Part shown: positions 18,488 through 26,405 of the stretch, piece by piece
How positions within the stretch are numbered: the first letter of the stretch is position 1
Layout: the number at the start of each line of letters is the position of its first letter
From: Propionivibrio dicarboxylicus
Lineage (GTDB): Bacteria; Pseudomonadota; Gammaproteobacteria; Burkholderiales; Rhodocyclaceae
DNA: 58,315 bases
Direction: 5' to 3'
NCBI GenBank assembly: GCA_945902805.1
Contig: CAMDMZ010000028.1
Location: forward strand, 1 to 58,315
Made by a program: the position numbers and the translations under genes
Notes under the pieces: generated by a model
Seen by the model: the letters and a program-made list of their open reading frames with translations, nothing else
Told to the model about the DNA's origin: nothing
Databases searched by the model: none

Positions 18488-19458
18488 GTGATTTTGTAAG
18501 CGGTTTTTGGAACATGTACGTGATGGTCATCGTACTGCTCAGTGTTCTGGGCTGTGGGGTGTTCTTGTGGACCCAAAGTTCGGCTTTGCACAAGCCGGGT
18601 GAAACCACGGGCCACGTTTGGGATGAGGATCTGGCCGAGTTCAGCAATCCGCTGCCGAGTTGGTGGCGTTGGCTGTTCTATATCACCGTGGTTTTCGCGC
18701 TGTTTTATATCGCGATGTACCCCGGCTTCGGTAACTTCGGCGGCCAATTCGGCTGGACATCGAAGAATCAGTACGAGAAGGAAATGGCTGATGCGGATAC
18801 CAAGTTTGGTCCCGTCTTCAAGAAGTACCAGTCCCAAGACGTTATGGCCGTGGCGGCCAACAGTGAAGCCAAGGAAATGGGCCAGCGCCTGTTCCTGACT
18901 TACTGTGCGCAGTGTCACGGTTCTGATGCCAAGGGTGCCAAGGGCTTCCCGAATCTCACCGACAAGGACTGGTTGTTTGGTGGTGCGCCGGATCAAATCA
19001 AGGAATCAATCATCAAAGGCCGCGATGCAATGATGCCGGCCAAAGGTGTGAAGCCTGATTTGAACGGTGATCAGATCAAGGATCTGGCCAATTACGTTCG
19101 CTCGTTGTCTGGGCTCCCGGGTGATTCGATCCGTGCTCAACGTGGCATGGAAGTATTCGGTGCCGCATGTGCTGCCTGTCACGGTGCAGAAGGCAAGGGT
19201 ACCGTTGGTTTGGCACCGAACCTGACCGACAAGACCTGGCTCTATAGCAGTTCGGAAGAAGCCATCATCGAGACTATCACCAAGGGACGCGTGAATCGTA
19301 TGCCGGCATTTGGCGAGTTCCTCGGCGATGCCAAGATTCATCTGCTGACCGCCTACGTCTATGGCCTTGGTGGCGGTGAAGCGGCTGCTCCGGCTGCCGC
19401 CGCCGCTGCACCCGAAGCTGCTGCACCCGCCGCTGCTCCGGCTGAAGAAAAGAAGTAA
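18484..19458 (+). CDS. ccoP: cbb3-type cytochrome c oxidase subunit III (dihaem cytochrome c)
   Basis: A 324-residue subunit with two N-terminal helices (FWNMYVMVIVLLSVLGCGVF and WWRWLFYITVVFALFYIAMY) and two periplasmic cytochrome c domains, with haem sites YCAQCHGSDAKG and ACAACHGAEGKG. Axial Met candidates lie in MMPAKG and RMPAFG. It takes electrons from soluble cytochrome c. The C-terminus ends in an unusual low-complexity Ala/Pro/Glu tail of about 27 residues that has no obvious function. A terminator follows. Confidence 0.97.
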   Translation: MSDFVSGFWNMYVMVIVLLSVLGCGVFLWTQSSALHKPGETTGHVWDEDLAEFSNPLPSWWRWLFYITVVFALFYIAMYPGFGNFGGQFGWTSKNQYEKEMADADTKFGPVFKKYQSQDVMAVAANSEAKEMGQRLFLTYCAQCHGSDAKGAKGFPNLTDKDWLFGGAPDQIKESIIKGRDAMMPAKGVKPDLNGDQIKDLANYVRSLSGLPGDSIRAQRGMEVFGAACAACHGAEGKGTVGLAPNLTDKTWLYSSSEEAIIETITKGRVNRMPAFGEFLGDAKIHLLTAYVYGLGGGEAAAPAAAAAAPEAAAPAAAPAEEKK

Positions 19459-19469
19459 TTGCTTTACAT

Positions 19470-19498
19470 CACCCCGGCCGCATGGCCGGGGTGTTTTT
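19470..19498 (+). terminator. intrinsic terminator after ccoNOQP
   Basis: CACCCCGGCC (19470-19479) pairs with GGCCGGGGTG (19484-19493) around GCAT, followed by five T. It separates ccoNOQP from ccoGH. Confidence 0.92.
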
Positions 19499-19544
19499 AG
19501 CTTTAAAATATTAGCATCCGCTAATGCACAGGTTGTAAGCCATC

Positions 19545-20972
19545 ATGAATACGCCCTCGACAGACAAATCCACGGACAAGAAAGCCGCTGAACAGCTGGT
19601 CGCCGAAAGTCTCTACGAGGTACGCAAGAAGATTTACGTCCGGACCATCTCCGGCTTATTTACCAACTGGCGTTGGGCGCTGGTTTGGATTACCCAAATT
19701 TTGTACTACGGATTGCCGTGGCTTCCATGGGGTGGCCGTCAGGCGGTCTTGTTCGACCTAGTTGAACGCAAGTTCTATATTCTTGGCTTGGTGTTCTGGC
19801 CGCAAGACGTATTCTTCCTCGCCATTCTGCTAATTATTGCGGCTTACGCGCTCTTCCTGTTCACCGCAATCGGCGGCCGCCTTTGGTGCGGATACGCGTG
19901 TCCACAAACGGTTTACACCGAAATATTCATGTGGATCGAGACGAAAATCGAAGGCGAGCGCAATGCGCGTATGAAATTCGACGCCGCACCCATGAGTGCG
20001 AAAAAGGCGTTGCGCCGTTCGGCCAAATATCTCGCCTGGTCCGTATTTTCACTTTGGACGGGCCTCACCTTCGTCGGATATTTTTCACCCATCACCACGT
20101 TGTGGACCGACTTTTGGAGTTTCAATCTTGGGCCATGGGAAACCTTCTGGATCTTTTTCTACGGTGCGTTCACCTTGGCCTTTGCGGGTTTCATGCGAGA
20201 GCAGGTATGCAAATACATGTGCCCATACGCCCGGTTCCAGGGCGTAATGTTCGACCCGGATACGCTGGTAGTTACCTATGACGCCGAACGCGGCGAGCCA
20301 CGGGGTACGCGCAAGAAGGGCGTCGATCCCAAATCAATCAATAAAGGCGATTGCGTTGATTGTGAGATTTGCGTGTATGTGTGCCCGACCGGGATCGATA
20401 TTCGCAAAGGACTGCAGTACGAGTGTATAGGCTGTGGTGCCTGTATTGATGCCTGCGATCAGGTCATGGACAAGGTGGGCTATCCACGCGGACTTATACG
20501 GTATTCAACCGAGCATGCGATCGAGCAACATTGGGGCTGGAAAGATATCGTTGGTCACATCGCCCGGCCACGGATCATTTTGTACAGCGTGATCCTCGCC
20601 GCGATTTGCGTTGCTTTGGTCTGGGGAATTTCCAACAAAGCGTCGCTGCGCGTTGATGTTATCCGCGATCGCGCCTCATTGGCCCGCGAAGTTGAAGGCG
20701 GGTTGGTCGAAAACGTATATCGCTTGCACGTCATGAACGTATCGGAAGAAGCGCGAACCTATGAAATTAAGGTCACCGGACTGAACGGGATAGAACTGAT
20801 TGGCGAGAGCAAAGTCGAGCTACCGTCCGCCGGTGCCAAGTCAGTTCCTATACAAATTCGAGTACCGCCAGAGTCGGGCAAAAAGGGCTCCAATACAATC
20901 TATTTCGACGTGAAATCAGTCACTGACGAAAAAGTCGCGGTGCACGAGAAGGCGACATTCTTTCAACCATGA
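19545..20972 (+). CDS. ccoG: cbb3 oxidase accessory protein CcoG/RdxA (polyferredoxin)
   Basis: A 475-residue membrane ferredoxin involved in copper reduction and cbb3 maturation. Membrane helices lie in the first half, with GGRLWCGYACPQTVYTEIF and EQVCKYMCPYARFQGVMFDP as the conserved cysteine motifs. Two 4Fe-4S motifs follow (CVDCEICVYVCPTGIDIRKG and CIGCGACIDACDQVMDKVG). The C-terminal periplasmic Ig-like domain covers about residues 360-475. The stop overlaps the ccoH start (ATGA). Confidence 0.95.
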   Translation: MNTPSTDKSTDKKAAEQLVAESLYEVRKKIYVRTISGLFTNWRWALVWITQILYYGLPWLPWGGRQAVLFDLVERKFYILGLVFWPQDVFFLAILLIIAAYALFLFTAIGGRLWCGYACPQTVYTEIFMWIETKIEGERNARMKFDAAPMSAKKALRRSAKYLAWSVFSLWTGLTFVGYFSPITTLWTDFWSFNLGPWETFWIFFYGAFTLAFAGFMREQVCKYMCPYARFQGVMFDPDTLVVTYDAERGEPRGTRKKGVDPKSINKGDCVDCEICVYVCPTGIDIRKGLQYECIGCGACIDACDQVMDKVGYPRGLIRYSTEHAIEQHWGWKDIVGHIARPRIILYSVILAAICVALVWGISNKASLRVDVIRDRASLAREVEGGLVENVYRLHVMNVSEEARTYEIKVTGLNGIELIGESKVELPSAGAKSVPIQIRVPPESGKKGSNTIYFDVKSVTDEKVAVHEKATFFQP

Positions 20973-21496
20973 ACGGAACTACGTTGACTACTCCTATCAA
21001 ACCCTGGTTTCGTGAGCCTTGGCCGTGGATACTCGCTGCCGGACCTGCCATCGTGGTCGTTGCTGGAATTACGACTGCTTGGATTGCGATCAAGTCAAAC
21101 GATGGTTTGGTCACTGAAGATTATTACAAGAAAGGTCTGACGGTCAGCCATACACTCGCCCAGAGTGAGCGCGCAACCAAGGTCGGCCTTCAGGCCGGGG
21201 TGCGCGTCACCAGCGACACCTTGACGGTTCGCCTCGCCGCTGCGGATACGTCGTTTGTGCTGCCACCAACCTTGGTCGTGACGGTGTCGCATCCAACCCG
21301 TGCCGGTCTTGATCAAACCCGGATACTTGCTCGTACGGGCGACCTCTACGGCGGCGAGTACAGATTGCCGGCCTCGGGTCATTGGTTGGTGATGATGGAA
21401 GATGAATCAAAAACATGGCGCTTGATGGGGAACGTGATTCTTCCTGCGACCGGGGAAACTTTGATTGGTGGTCTAGCACCGACTACAAAGAAGTAG
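20969..21496 (+). CDS. ccoH: cbb3 oxidase assembly protein CcoH/FixH
   Basis: A 175-residue FixH-family protein with one N-terminal helix (WILAAGPAIVVVAGITTAWI, about residues 15-34) and the family motif LVTEDYYKKGL before a periplasmic Ig-like domain with a W-R-L-x-G ending (TWRLMGNVILP). It is needed for stable cbb3 assembly. It overlaps ccoG by 4 nt. Confidence 0.93.
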   Translation: MNGTTLTTPIKPWFREPWPWILAAGPAIVVVAGITTAWIAIKSNDGLVTEDYYKKGLTVSHTLAQSERATKVGLQAGVRVTSDTLTVRLAAADTSFVLPPTLVVTVSHPTRAGLDQTRILARTGDLYGGEYRLPASGHWLVMMEDESKTWRLMGNVILPATGETLIGGLAPTTKK

Positions 21497-21545
21497 TTTC
21501 AAACCTAAACGTAAGCTGTTTGTCTAACTGAAGGGAGATAGCATC

Positions 21546-21689
21546 ATGGAAGCATGGAAACTGCTGTTAGGGAGTGATATCGGTCTGGCGAGTGTGGCGA
21601 CGATTGCGTTTTGTATCGTCATGGGTTTTTATTTCATTGGCTATGTCAAGAAAATGGCCGCTGAAGACGAGCGCAAAGCAAAGAAATGA
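21546..21689 (+). CDS. DUF3149 small membrane protein
   Basis: A 47-residue protein, MEAWKLLLGSDIGLASVATI and onwards, with one membrane helix and a charged tail (KKMAAEDERKAKK). The GSDIGL-S start and short charged tail fit the DUF3149 family of small inner-membrane proteins found beside cco genes in betaproteobacteria. GGGAG lies about 9 nt before the ATG. Its role is unknown; association with cbb3 assembly or the oxidase complex is inferred only from position. Confidence 0.78.
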   Translation: MEAWKLLLGSDIGLASVATIAFCIVMGFYFIGYVKKMAAEDERKAKK

Positions 21690-21747
21690 GAGTTTTGGCG
21701 GGGGGGCAACCCTCCGCTGACTGTATCGCAGCTACCAGGGGGAGCGC

Positions 21748-22005
21748 ATGAAAAAAGTGTTTTTGGTCTTCTGGCCGTCGTTCCTGGTGGCCGCCATTGC
21801 GGAGGGATTGTTTTTTTCAATCATCGATCCGCAGGAACTGTATCTTTTCGGCCAGGTCGTGCATTTCTCACCGGTCGCCACCTATTCAATCGCATTCATT
21901 GGCTTCTGGGTGGTCTGCGCAGCGTCCAGCATGCTGACGTTTTTCCTTAACCGCAGCGCCGCCGAGGTCAATCAAAAAGTCGGCGCTGGCGGCACGGCGA
22001 TATAA
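21748..22005 (+). CDS. small membrane protein with C-terminus encoded by the dispersed repeat
   Basis: An 85-residue protein with two hydrophobic helices (VFLVFWPSFLVAAIAEGLFF and the segment from YSIAFIGFWVVCAASSMLTF). GGGGAG lies just before the ATG. The last residues [10 protein letters not shown] are the repeat read in frame, and the stop codon follows 4 nt after it, so the repeat supplies the C-terminus. The family is not recognised with confidence; the protein may be a cco-linked helper. It is the last gene of the cco region and faces the convergent uspA. Confidence 0.7.
   Translation: MKKVFLVFWPSFLVAAIAEGLFFSIIDPQELYLFGQVVHFSPVATYSIAFIGFWVVCAASSMLTFFLNRSAAEVNQKVGAGGTAI
21974..21998 (+). 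repeat. dispersed 25-bp repeat, copy 4 (end of small membrane protein gene)
   Basis: One difference from the consensus (C for G at position 20); C at position 11. It is read as KVGAGGTA, just before the stop codon. Confidence 0.9.
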
Positions 22006-22062
22006 CGGTCTAGGTCCGCCAGGGCAAGACAATGTTTGCCCGTGGCGACAATTCCTGATTGG

Positions 22063-22506
22063 CTAACGATAGACCAGAACGGGAATCTTGGAGTGCGTTA
22101 GCACTTTTTGTGTTTCCGAGCCCAACAGCAAGCCACTGATTCCACGCCGTCCGTGGGATGCCATAAAAATCAGGTCACAGTTGGCCGAATCTGCAGCAGC
22201 AATGATGGCCTCATAGGGCACGTCATTTACTACCGATATGGACGTGAATTCAACGCCGGCCAGTTTCGCCATCGCTTCGCAGCGAATCAGCACTTCAACT
22301 GCCTGATGATCAGCCATCTCTGAGAATTTTTCAGGAGTCGTGGGGTCAATCAAGGCACCTTCGCCGTAAAACGCGACCGGATAATCCGGTTTGGCAAAGA
22401 AGAACGTTACCCGCGCACCCGCTTCACGGGCAAAACTAATGGCGCGGGCAACCGTGCCGGTAGAAAGTTCAGAGCCGTCGGTCGGTACCAGAATGTTCTT
22501 AAACAT
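22063..22506 (-). CDS. universal stress protein
   Basis: A 147-residue UspA-fold protein starting MFKNILVPTDGSELSTGTVA. The ATP-binding signature G-x2-G-x9-G-S is seen in MASHGRRGISGLLLGSETQK, so it probably binds ATP. AGGGGAAG precedes the ATG. It diverges from phaC across a single ANR/FNR box whose spacing fits both promoters (minus-strand -10 TAGTCT at 22539-22534). Induction at low oxygen is therefore likely. Usp proteins help survival under energy stress; the exact role is unknown. Confidence 0.93.
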   Translation of the reverse strand: MFKNILVPTDGSELSTGTVARAISFAREAGARVTFFFAKPDYPVAFYGEGALIDPTTPEKFSEMADHQAVEVLIRCEAMAKLAGVEFTSISVVNDVPYEAIIAAADSANCDLIFMASHGRRGISGLLLGSETQKVLTHSKIPVLVYR

Positions 22507-22560
22507 GATCTTCCCCTAGGTTGAAATGAGGCCAGACTACCCCACTCACATTTGATTGCG

Positions 22561-22574
22561 TTGATGCAGGTCAA
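22561..22574. promoter_or_regulatory. ANR/FNR box shared by uspA and phaC
   Basis: TTGATGCAGGTCAA sits in the divergent gap. Class II spacing to the right gives a start near 22609 with AATCAT as -10; to the left it gives a start near 22526 with TAGTCT as -10. Its sequence is identical to the box at 15776. Confidence 0.75.
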
Positions 22575-22639
22575 CACCCTTTTTTGTACAAGGAGAATCA
22601 TAGACGGCATCCGCCGCATCAGCGGCAATGGAGTTGACG

Positions 22640-24361
22640 ATGACGACCACAAAATCTGCCCAAATGCCCCAAGCGGCATGGAAGGCCGCAAAAGCCGAGA
22701 TTGAGTCAACGATTGATCCGATGGGAATGACCACCCCTTTGTTGCATGCCCAGCTAGCCTGGATGTCGCATCCACAAGAACTGGCGGAGGCCGCTGCGGA
22801 GTTTTCCTCCAAACTCTGGAGTTTGCAGGCCCATTCGTGGCGACGTGCGCTGGGCATGACCAACGACGACGTCGAAAAGCCGAATCCGGACGACACTCGA
22901 TTCGCCGATCCAATGTGGACCGATGCGGCCAGCTGGGACATCACTAAAGAGTGGTATCTGATGTTCACCCACCACATTCAGAACATGCTCTACGAGGCGC
23001 CGGGGATGGCAAACCGTGATCGTCGGCGGGCCGCGTTCTGGTGGCGGGAATGGCTCAATGCCATGGCACCAACGAATTTCTTGTGGACCAATCCGATGGC
23101 GATGCAAAAGGCCGCCGAGAGCAATGGCGAAAGCCTGGTTCGCGGTATGAAGAATTTCCTCGCCGACCTTAAGGCCGGCGACATTCGTATGACGACCTCC
23201 GACAGCTTCAAGGTGGGACAGAATCTCGCCACCACTCCGGGCAAGGTCGTTTTTCGCAATCGGATGCTGGAAGTTATCCGCTATACACCGAGCCAGGAAA
23301 AGGTTCATTCAACCCCCATCGTCATTGTCACGCCTTGGATCAACAAGTTCTACATTCTTGATCTGAATTCGAAAAAAAGCCTGGTGCGCTTTCTTGTTGA
23401 GCAAGGCTTCGATGTCTATATCACCAGTTGGAAGAACCCAGACCCGACGATGAAGGACGTTAGTTTCGACGATTATTTGACGGAGGGCATTTCCAAGATT
23501 ATTGATGTGGCTAAGGGCATCTCGGGCGCTGGTCAGGTCCATGCCGTCGGCTACTGTATCGGCGGAGCCGCGCTGACGACATACATGGCGTGGGCAAACG
23601 CGCATTACGAAGCCAAGGACGTTCCGGTGAAGTCGGTGACACTGCTAACGACCTTAGTCGACTATCACAAGCCTGGCGATATCGAGGTTTTTCTGGATGA
23701 AGGCAGCTTCAAATGGTTGTCCCGAAACATGGAGAAGAAGGGTTTTCTCGATGGAAAGGAAATGGCCTCCGCGTTCCGCCTGTTGCGTTCGAACAGCCTG
23801 ATCTGGCACTACGTTGTTCATGGCTATCTCTACGGTGAAACGCCGCCGCCGTTTGATGTGTTGTTCTGGAATATGGACACGACGCGAATGCCAGCCAAGA
23901 TGCACTCGTGGTACCTGCGCAATTTCTACCTCGACAACGCGCTGATCAAGAAAGACGAACTGACCATTGCCGGCGAGAAAATTGACCTGGGTCGTATCGT
24001 GCAGCCGGTATATGCCGTTGCGGCCGCCGATGACCATATTGCGCCGTGGCGTCAAACTTTCCGCATCAACAACTTCACCGCCGGACCGAAGCGCTATGTA
24101 CTTTCGAGTTCGGGCCATATCCTTGGCATCGTCAATCCGGTCGTCAATCCGCCCAAGCGCGATTACTGGGTGGCTGATGCCGAGAGACACGATAGCCCCG
24201 ACTCCTGGCGCGACAAGTCGACACAAACGGCCGGCAGTTGGTGGGAAGACTGGATGGCTTGGCTAAAACCCCAATCAGGAGCGCTTGGCGCACCCGGGGC
24301 GAACAGTCGCAAGTATCCGGCTCTGGCCGACGCACCCGGTACCTACGTGCTTGAGCCCTAA
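22640..24361 (+). CDS. phaC: class I poly(3-hydroxyalkanoate) synthase
   Basis: A 573-residue PHA polymerase that builds polyester from 3-hydroxyacyl-CoA at the granule surface. The lipase-like box GYCIGGAALTTYMAWANAHY carries the nucleophilic Cys; catalytic Asp and His candidates are in AAADDHIAPWRQT and SSSGHILGIVNP. ATG 22640 is preferred over ATG 22628 because GGAG precedes it by 6 nt. Length fits class I PhaC. No phaA, phaB or phasin gene lies nearby. The upstream ANR/FNR box suggests that storage is tied to oxygen limitation. Confidence 0.95.
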   Translation: MTTTKSAQMPQAAWKAAKAEIESTIDPMGMTTPLLHAQLAWMSHPQELAEAAAEFSSKLWSLQAHSWRRALGMTNDDVEKPNPDDTRFADPMWTDAASWDITKEWYLMFTHHIQNMLYEAPGMANRDRRRAAFWWREWLNAMAPTNFLWTNPMAMQKAAESNGESLVRGMKNFLADLKAGDIRMTTSDSFKVGQNLATTPGKVVFRNRMLEVIRYTPSQEKVHSTPIVIVTPWINKFYILDLNSKKSLVRFLVEQGFDVYITSWKNPDPTMKDVSFDDYLTEGISKIIDVAKGISGAGQVHAVGYCIGGAALTTYMAWANAHYEAKDVPVKSVTLLTTLVDYHKPGDIEVFLDEGSFKWLSRNMEKKGFLDGKEMASAFRLLRSNSLIWHYVVHGYLYGETPPPFDVLFWNMDTTRMPAKMHSWYLRNFYLDNALIKKDELTIAGEKIDLGRIVQPVYAVAAADDHIAPWRQTFRINNFTAGPKRYVLSSSGHILGIVNPVVNPPKRDYWVADAERHDSPDSWRDKSTQTAGSWWEDWMAWLKPQSGALGAPGANSRKYPALADAPGTYVLEP

Positions 24362-24503
24362 CTTTTCCACAATAAGTGCCCGAAGCCCTCCGTGTCCTGG
24401 ACTGAATTGTCGTACCGTCTTTTGTTCGCCAACCTAGGCGACACAAAAGTCGTTAAGCTACGCGGCCAGGAAATCAATATTCGATCTGCAGGGAGATGGT
24501 AGG

Positions 24504-25118
24504 GTGCGCGACAATCAGGAAGCCGGGCAGGAGCTACGCCGTATCGTACGCATCAACGAGGAGATCAAGAGCGTCGTAGCCACGGCTTTCAAGATCAACT
24601 TGATGGCAATGAATGCGATTTTTCTGGCCAAACGCGCAGGGCAATCTGCGCTCGGCTTTGGTGTCCTGTCCAATGAGTTGCGCACCTTCGCGATGGATCT
24701 GCAGCAACAAATGGGCACGCTGCGCGAAATGACCTACGGTAGCGTCGCCACCGTTACGGCCTTGGTCAAGCAAGCACGCATCAATCGGCTACTGGAGCGG
24801 ACGCGAGCCGAAAGTAGTGGCGAGGGGCGTGCGCGGGTTGACCATTTTCTTCGTACGGGCCATGCGGCAGCACTGGCTGATCGTCAGACGCAAATCACTA
24901 TCCTGAATCGTCGCTTATCGCAAATGATCGCTGACACGGCTCGCCTGGTTGAACTGGGCAGCGTGCTGGCCCGTTCGGCCAAGATCGAAGCGGCTTACGG
25001 CGGCGGTTTTTCCGCGTCGCTAATGCAGGTATCGAGCGATTTCGAACAGACCATCGGCCAGATTCAGCGTTCCCTCGAAACCCTCACTAAACACCAGTTC
25101 CAGGAGTCAGTTGCATGA
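24504..25118 (+). CDS. minimal chemoreceptor-like signalling protein (soluble)
   Basis: A 204-residue helical protein without membrane helices or HAMP. Residues 25-65 (ATAFKINLMAMNAIFLAKRA, then GQSALGFGVLSNELRTFA) follow the MCP signalling-hairpin pattern (TNLLALNAAIEAARAG, GFAVVA-EVR-LA) with substitutions at key tip positions. The rest is predicted coiled coil. GTG 24504 follows GGGAGATG at good spacing. Its stop overlaps the start of the diiron MBL-fold gene (ATGA), so the two are made together, as sensor and receptor-like partner. Whether it couples to CheA is doubtful because the tip is degenerate. Confidence 0.65.
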   Translation: MRDNQEAGQELRRIVRINEEIKSVVATAFKINLMAMNAIFLAKRAGQSALGFGVLSNELRTFAMDLQQQMGTLREMTYGSVATVTALVKQARINRLLERTRAESSGEGRARVDHFLRTGHAAALADRQTQITILNRRLSQMIADTARLVELGSVLARSAKIEAAYGGGFSASLMQVSSDFEQTIGQIQRSLETLTKHQFQESVA

Positions 25119-25855
25119 AGACTGCGCGCGCCATATATGAAGAAGGCGACCACAAGTGGTTGGCGATCACTCGTGATCCGAATCGACCGAGTTTCCTGGT
25201 CGATACCAACGAATACCTGGTGATCCACGGCGAAGACTCGATTCTTCTCGATCCGGGTGGCAGCGAAGTCTTTCCTTCCGTGTTTTCTGGCATCAGCACC
25301 GCCTTTGATCCGCGCAAGATCGACAAGATTTTTGCCTCGCATCAAGACCCGGATGTCATCTCATCGTTGTCGATGTGGCTCGAGTTCAATCCCAATATCC
25401 GTTGTCATATCAGCTGGCTATGGACGAGCTTTGTGCCCCACTTTGGTGGCAACGGCGACACGTTTGTGCCGATTCCTGACGGCGGAATGGACATCATGGT
25501 TGGCGGTCAGCGTCTGCAGGCGATTCCGGCCCATTATCTGCATTCGTCCGGTAACTTGCACCTTTATGACCCGAAGGCAAAGATTCTGTTCACCGGGGAC
25601 GTCGGTGCGGCACTCCTGCCACCCGGGGAAGACAGTCTTTTTGTCGAAGATTTCGATCGCCACATTAGGTCTGCCGAGGGCTTCCATCGCCGCTGGATGG
25701 GCTCCGACAAGGCCAAGCGCGATTGGTGTGCCCGCGTTTCCTCGATGGATATCGACATGCTGTGTCCGCAGCACGGAGCAATCTACAAAGGCGAGGACGT
25801 CAAGCGCTTCATTGACTGGTTTTCGCGCCTGGATGTCGGCATGTTGAAGAGTTGA
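25115..25855 (+). CDS. ODP-type metallo-beta-lactamase-fold diiron oxygen-binding protein
   Basis: A 246-residue MBL-fold protein. Metal-binding positions are visible in SHQDPDVISSLSMW (in place of the usual HxHxDH), in the region AHYLHSSGNLHLYDP, in TGDVGAALLP and in CPQHGAIYKG. SHQDPD is typical of ODP proteins, the diiron Fe(II)/oxygen sensors known to work with chemoreceptors in Treponema denticola. Here too it is cotranscribed with an MCP-like gene. It lacks the flavodoxin domain of FprA-type NO/O2 reductases. An oxygen-sensing role is inferred from family and context. Confidence 0.75.
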   Translation: MKTARAIYEEGDHKWLAITRDPNRPSFLVDTNEYLVIHGEDSILLDPGGSEVFPSVFSGISTAFDPRKIDKIFASHQDPDVISSLSMWLEFNPNIRCHISWLWTSFVPHFGGNGDTFVPIPDGGMDIMVGGQRLQAIPAHYLHSSGNLHLYDPKAKILFTGDVGAALLPPGEDSLFVEDFDRHIRSAEGFHRRWMGSDKAKRDWCARVSSMDIDMLCPQHGAIYKGEDVKRFIDWFSRLDVGMLKS

Positions 25856-25876
25856 TTCATTCGCCCGGATGGTTGA

Positions 25877-25890
25877 TTGATCTGGGTCAA
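25877..25890 (+). promoter_or_regulatory. ANR/FNR box upstream of the hemerythrin gene
   Basis: TTGATCTGGGTCAA lies 52 nt before the ATG. Class II spacing gives a start near 25925, with GACAAT (25913-25918) as the -10 element. Confidence 0.78.
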
Positions 25891-25941
25891 GGTCAAGCCG
25901 GGTATGGATGCGGACAATGTTCCTTCTAGCCGAGGAATGCC

Positions 25942-26388
25942 ATGTCAATCATTACCTTCATGCGTCAGCACCACTCCCATTGTGATGAACTTTTTGTAGC
26001 CGCCGAAGAGGCCGCGCACCGCAAAGACTGGGACGCGACGCGAGCGGCGGTCACCCGCTTTGCGACTGATATAGAAGCCCATTTCGCCGCCGAAGAAGAA
26101 CGACTCTTCCCTGCCTTTGAGCACGCGACCGGCTCGGCAATGGGGCCGACCCAGATGATGCGCATGGAGCACGCCCAGATGAGGGGTTTGCTTGACCAGA
26201 TGTCGGCCGCAGTGACCGCCCGTGATCTCGACGCCTATGCCGGTGCGGCAGAAACCTTGTTGGTCTTGATGCAACAGCACAACATGAAGGAAGAGAATAT
26301 TCTCTACCCGATGTGTGATCGGGCTTTGCACGGCGACGAGATGGTCAATATTCTCAACCAACGCTTAGGCGCCGCGTCCGCTACCTAG
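25942..26388 (+). CDS. hemerythrin-domain protein
   Basis: A 148-residue four-helix hemerythrin-like protein. Iron ligand candidates are in MRQHHSHCDELF (His), IEAHFAAEEERLFP (His and Glu), MRMEHAQMRGLL and LMQQHNMKEENILYPM. It could bind O2, NO or iron. AGGAATGCC precedes the start. An ANR/FNR box with good spacing lies upstream, so it is probably made when oxygen falls, next to the ODP sensor and the membrane protein that follows. Confidence 0.9.
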   Translation: MSIITFMRQHHSHCDELFVAAEEAAHRKDWDATRAAVTRFATDIEAHFAAEEERLFPAFEHATGSAMGPTQMMRMEHAQMRGLLDQMSAAVTARDLDAYAGAAETLLVLMQQHNMKEENILYPMCDRALHGDEMVNILNQRLGAASAT

Positions 26389-26405
26389 TCCGGCCGGCAG
26401 CAATA

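Noticed and set aside
22006-22062. Hairpin GGGCAA/TTGCCC as a bidirectional terminator between the small membrane protein gene and uspA
   Set aside because: The stem is only six pairs and no T run follows on either strand.
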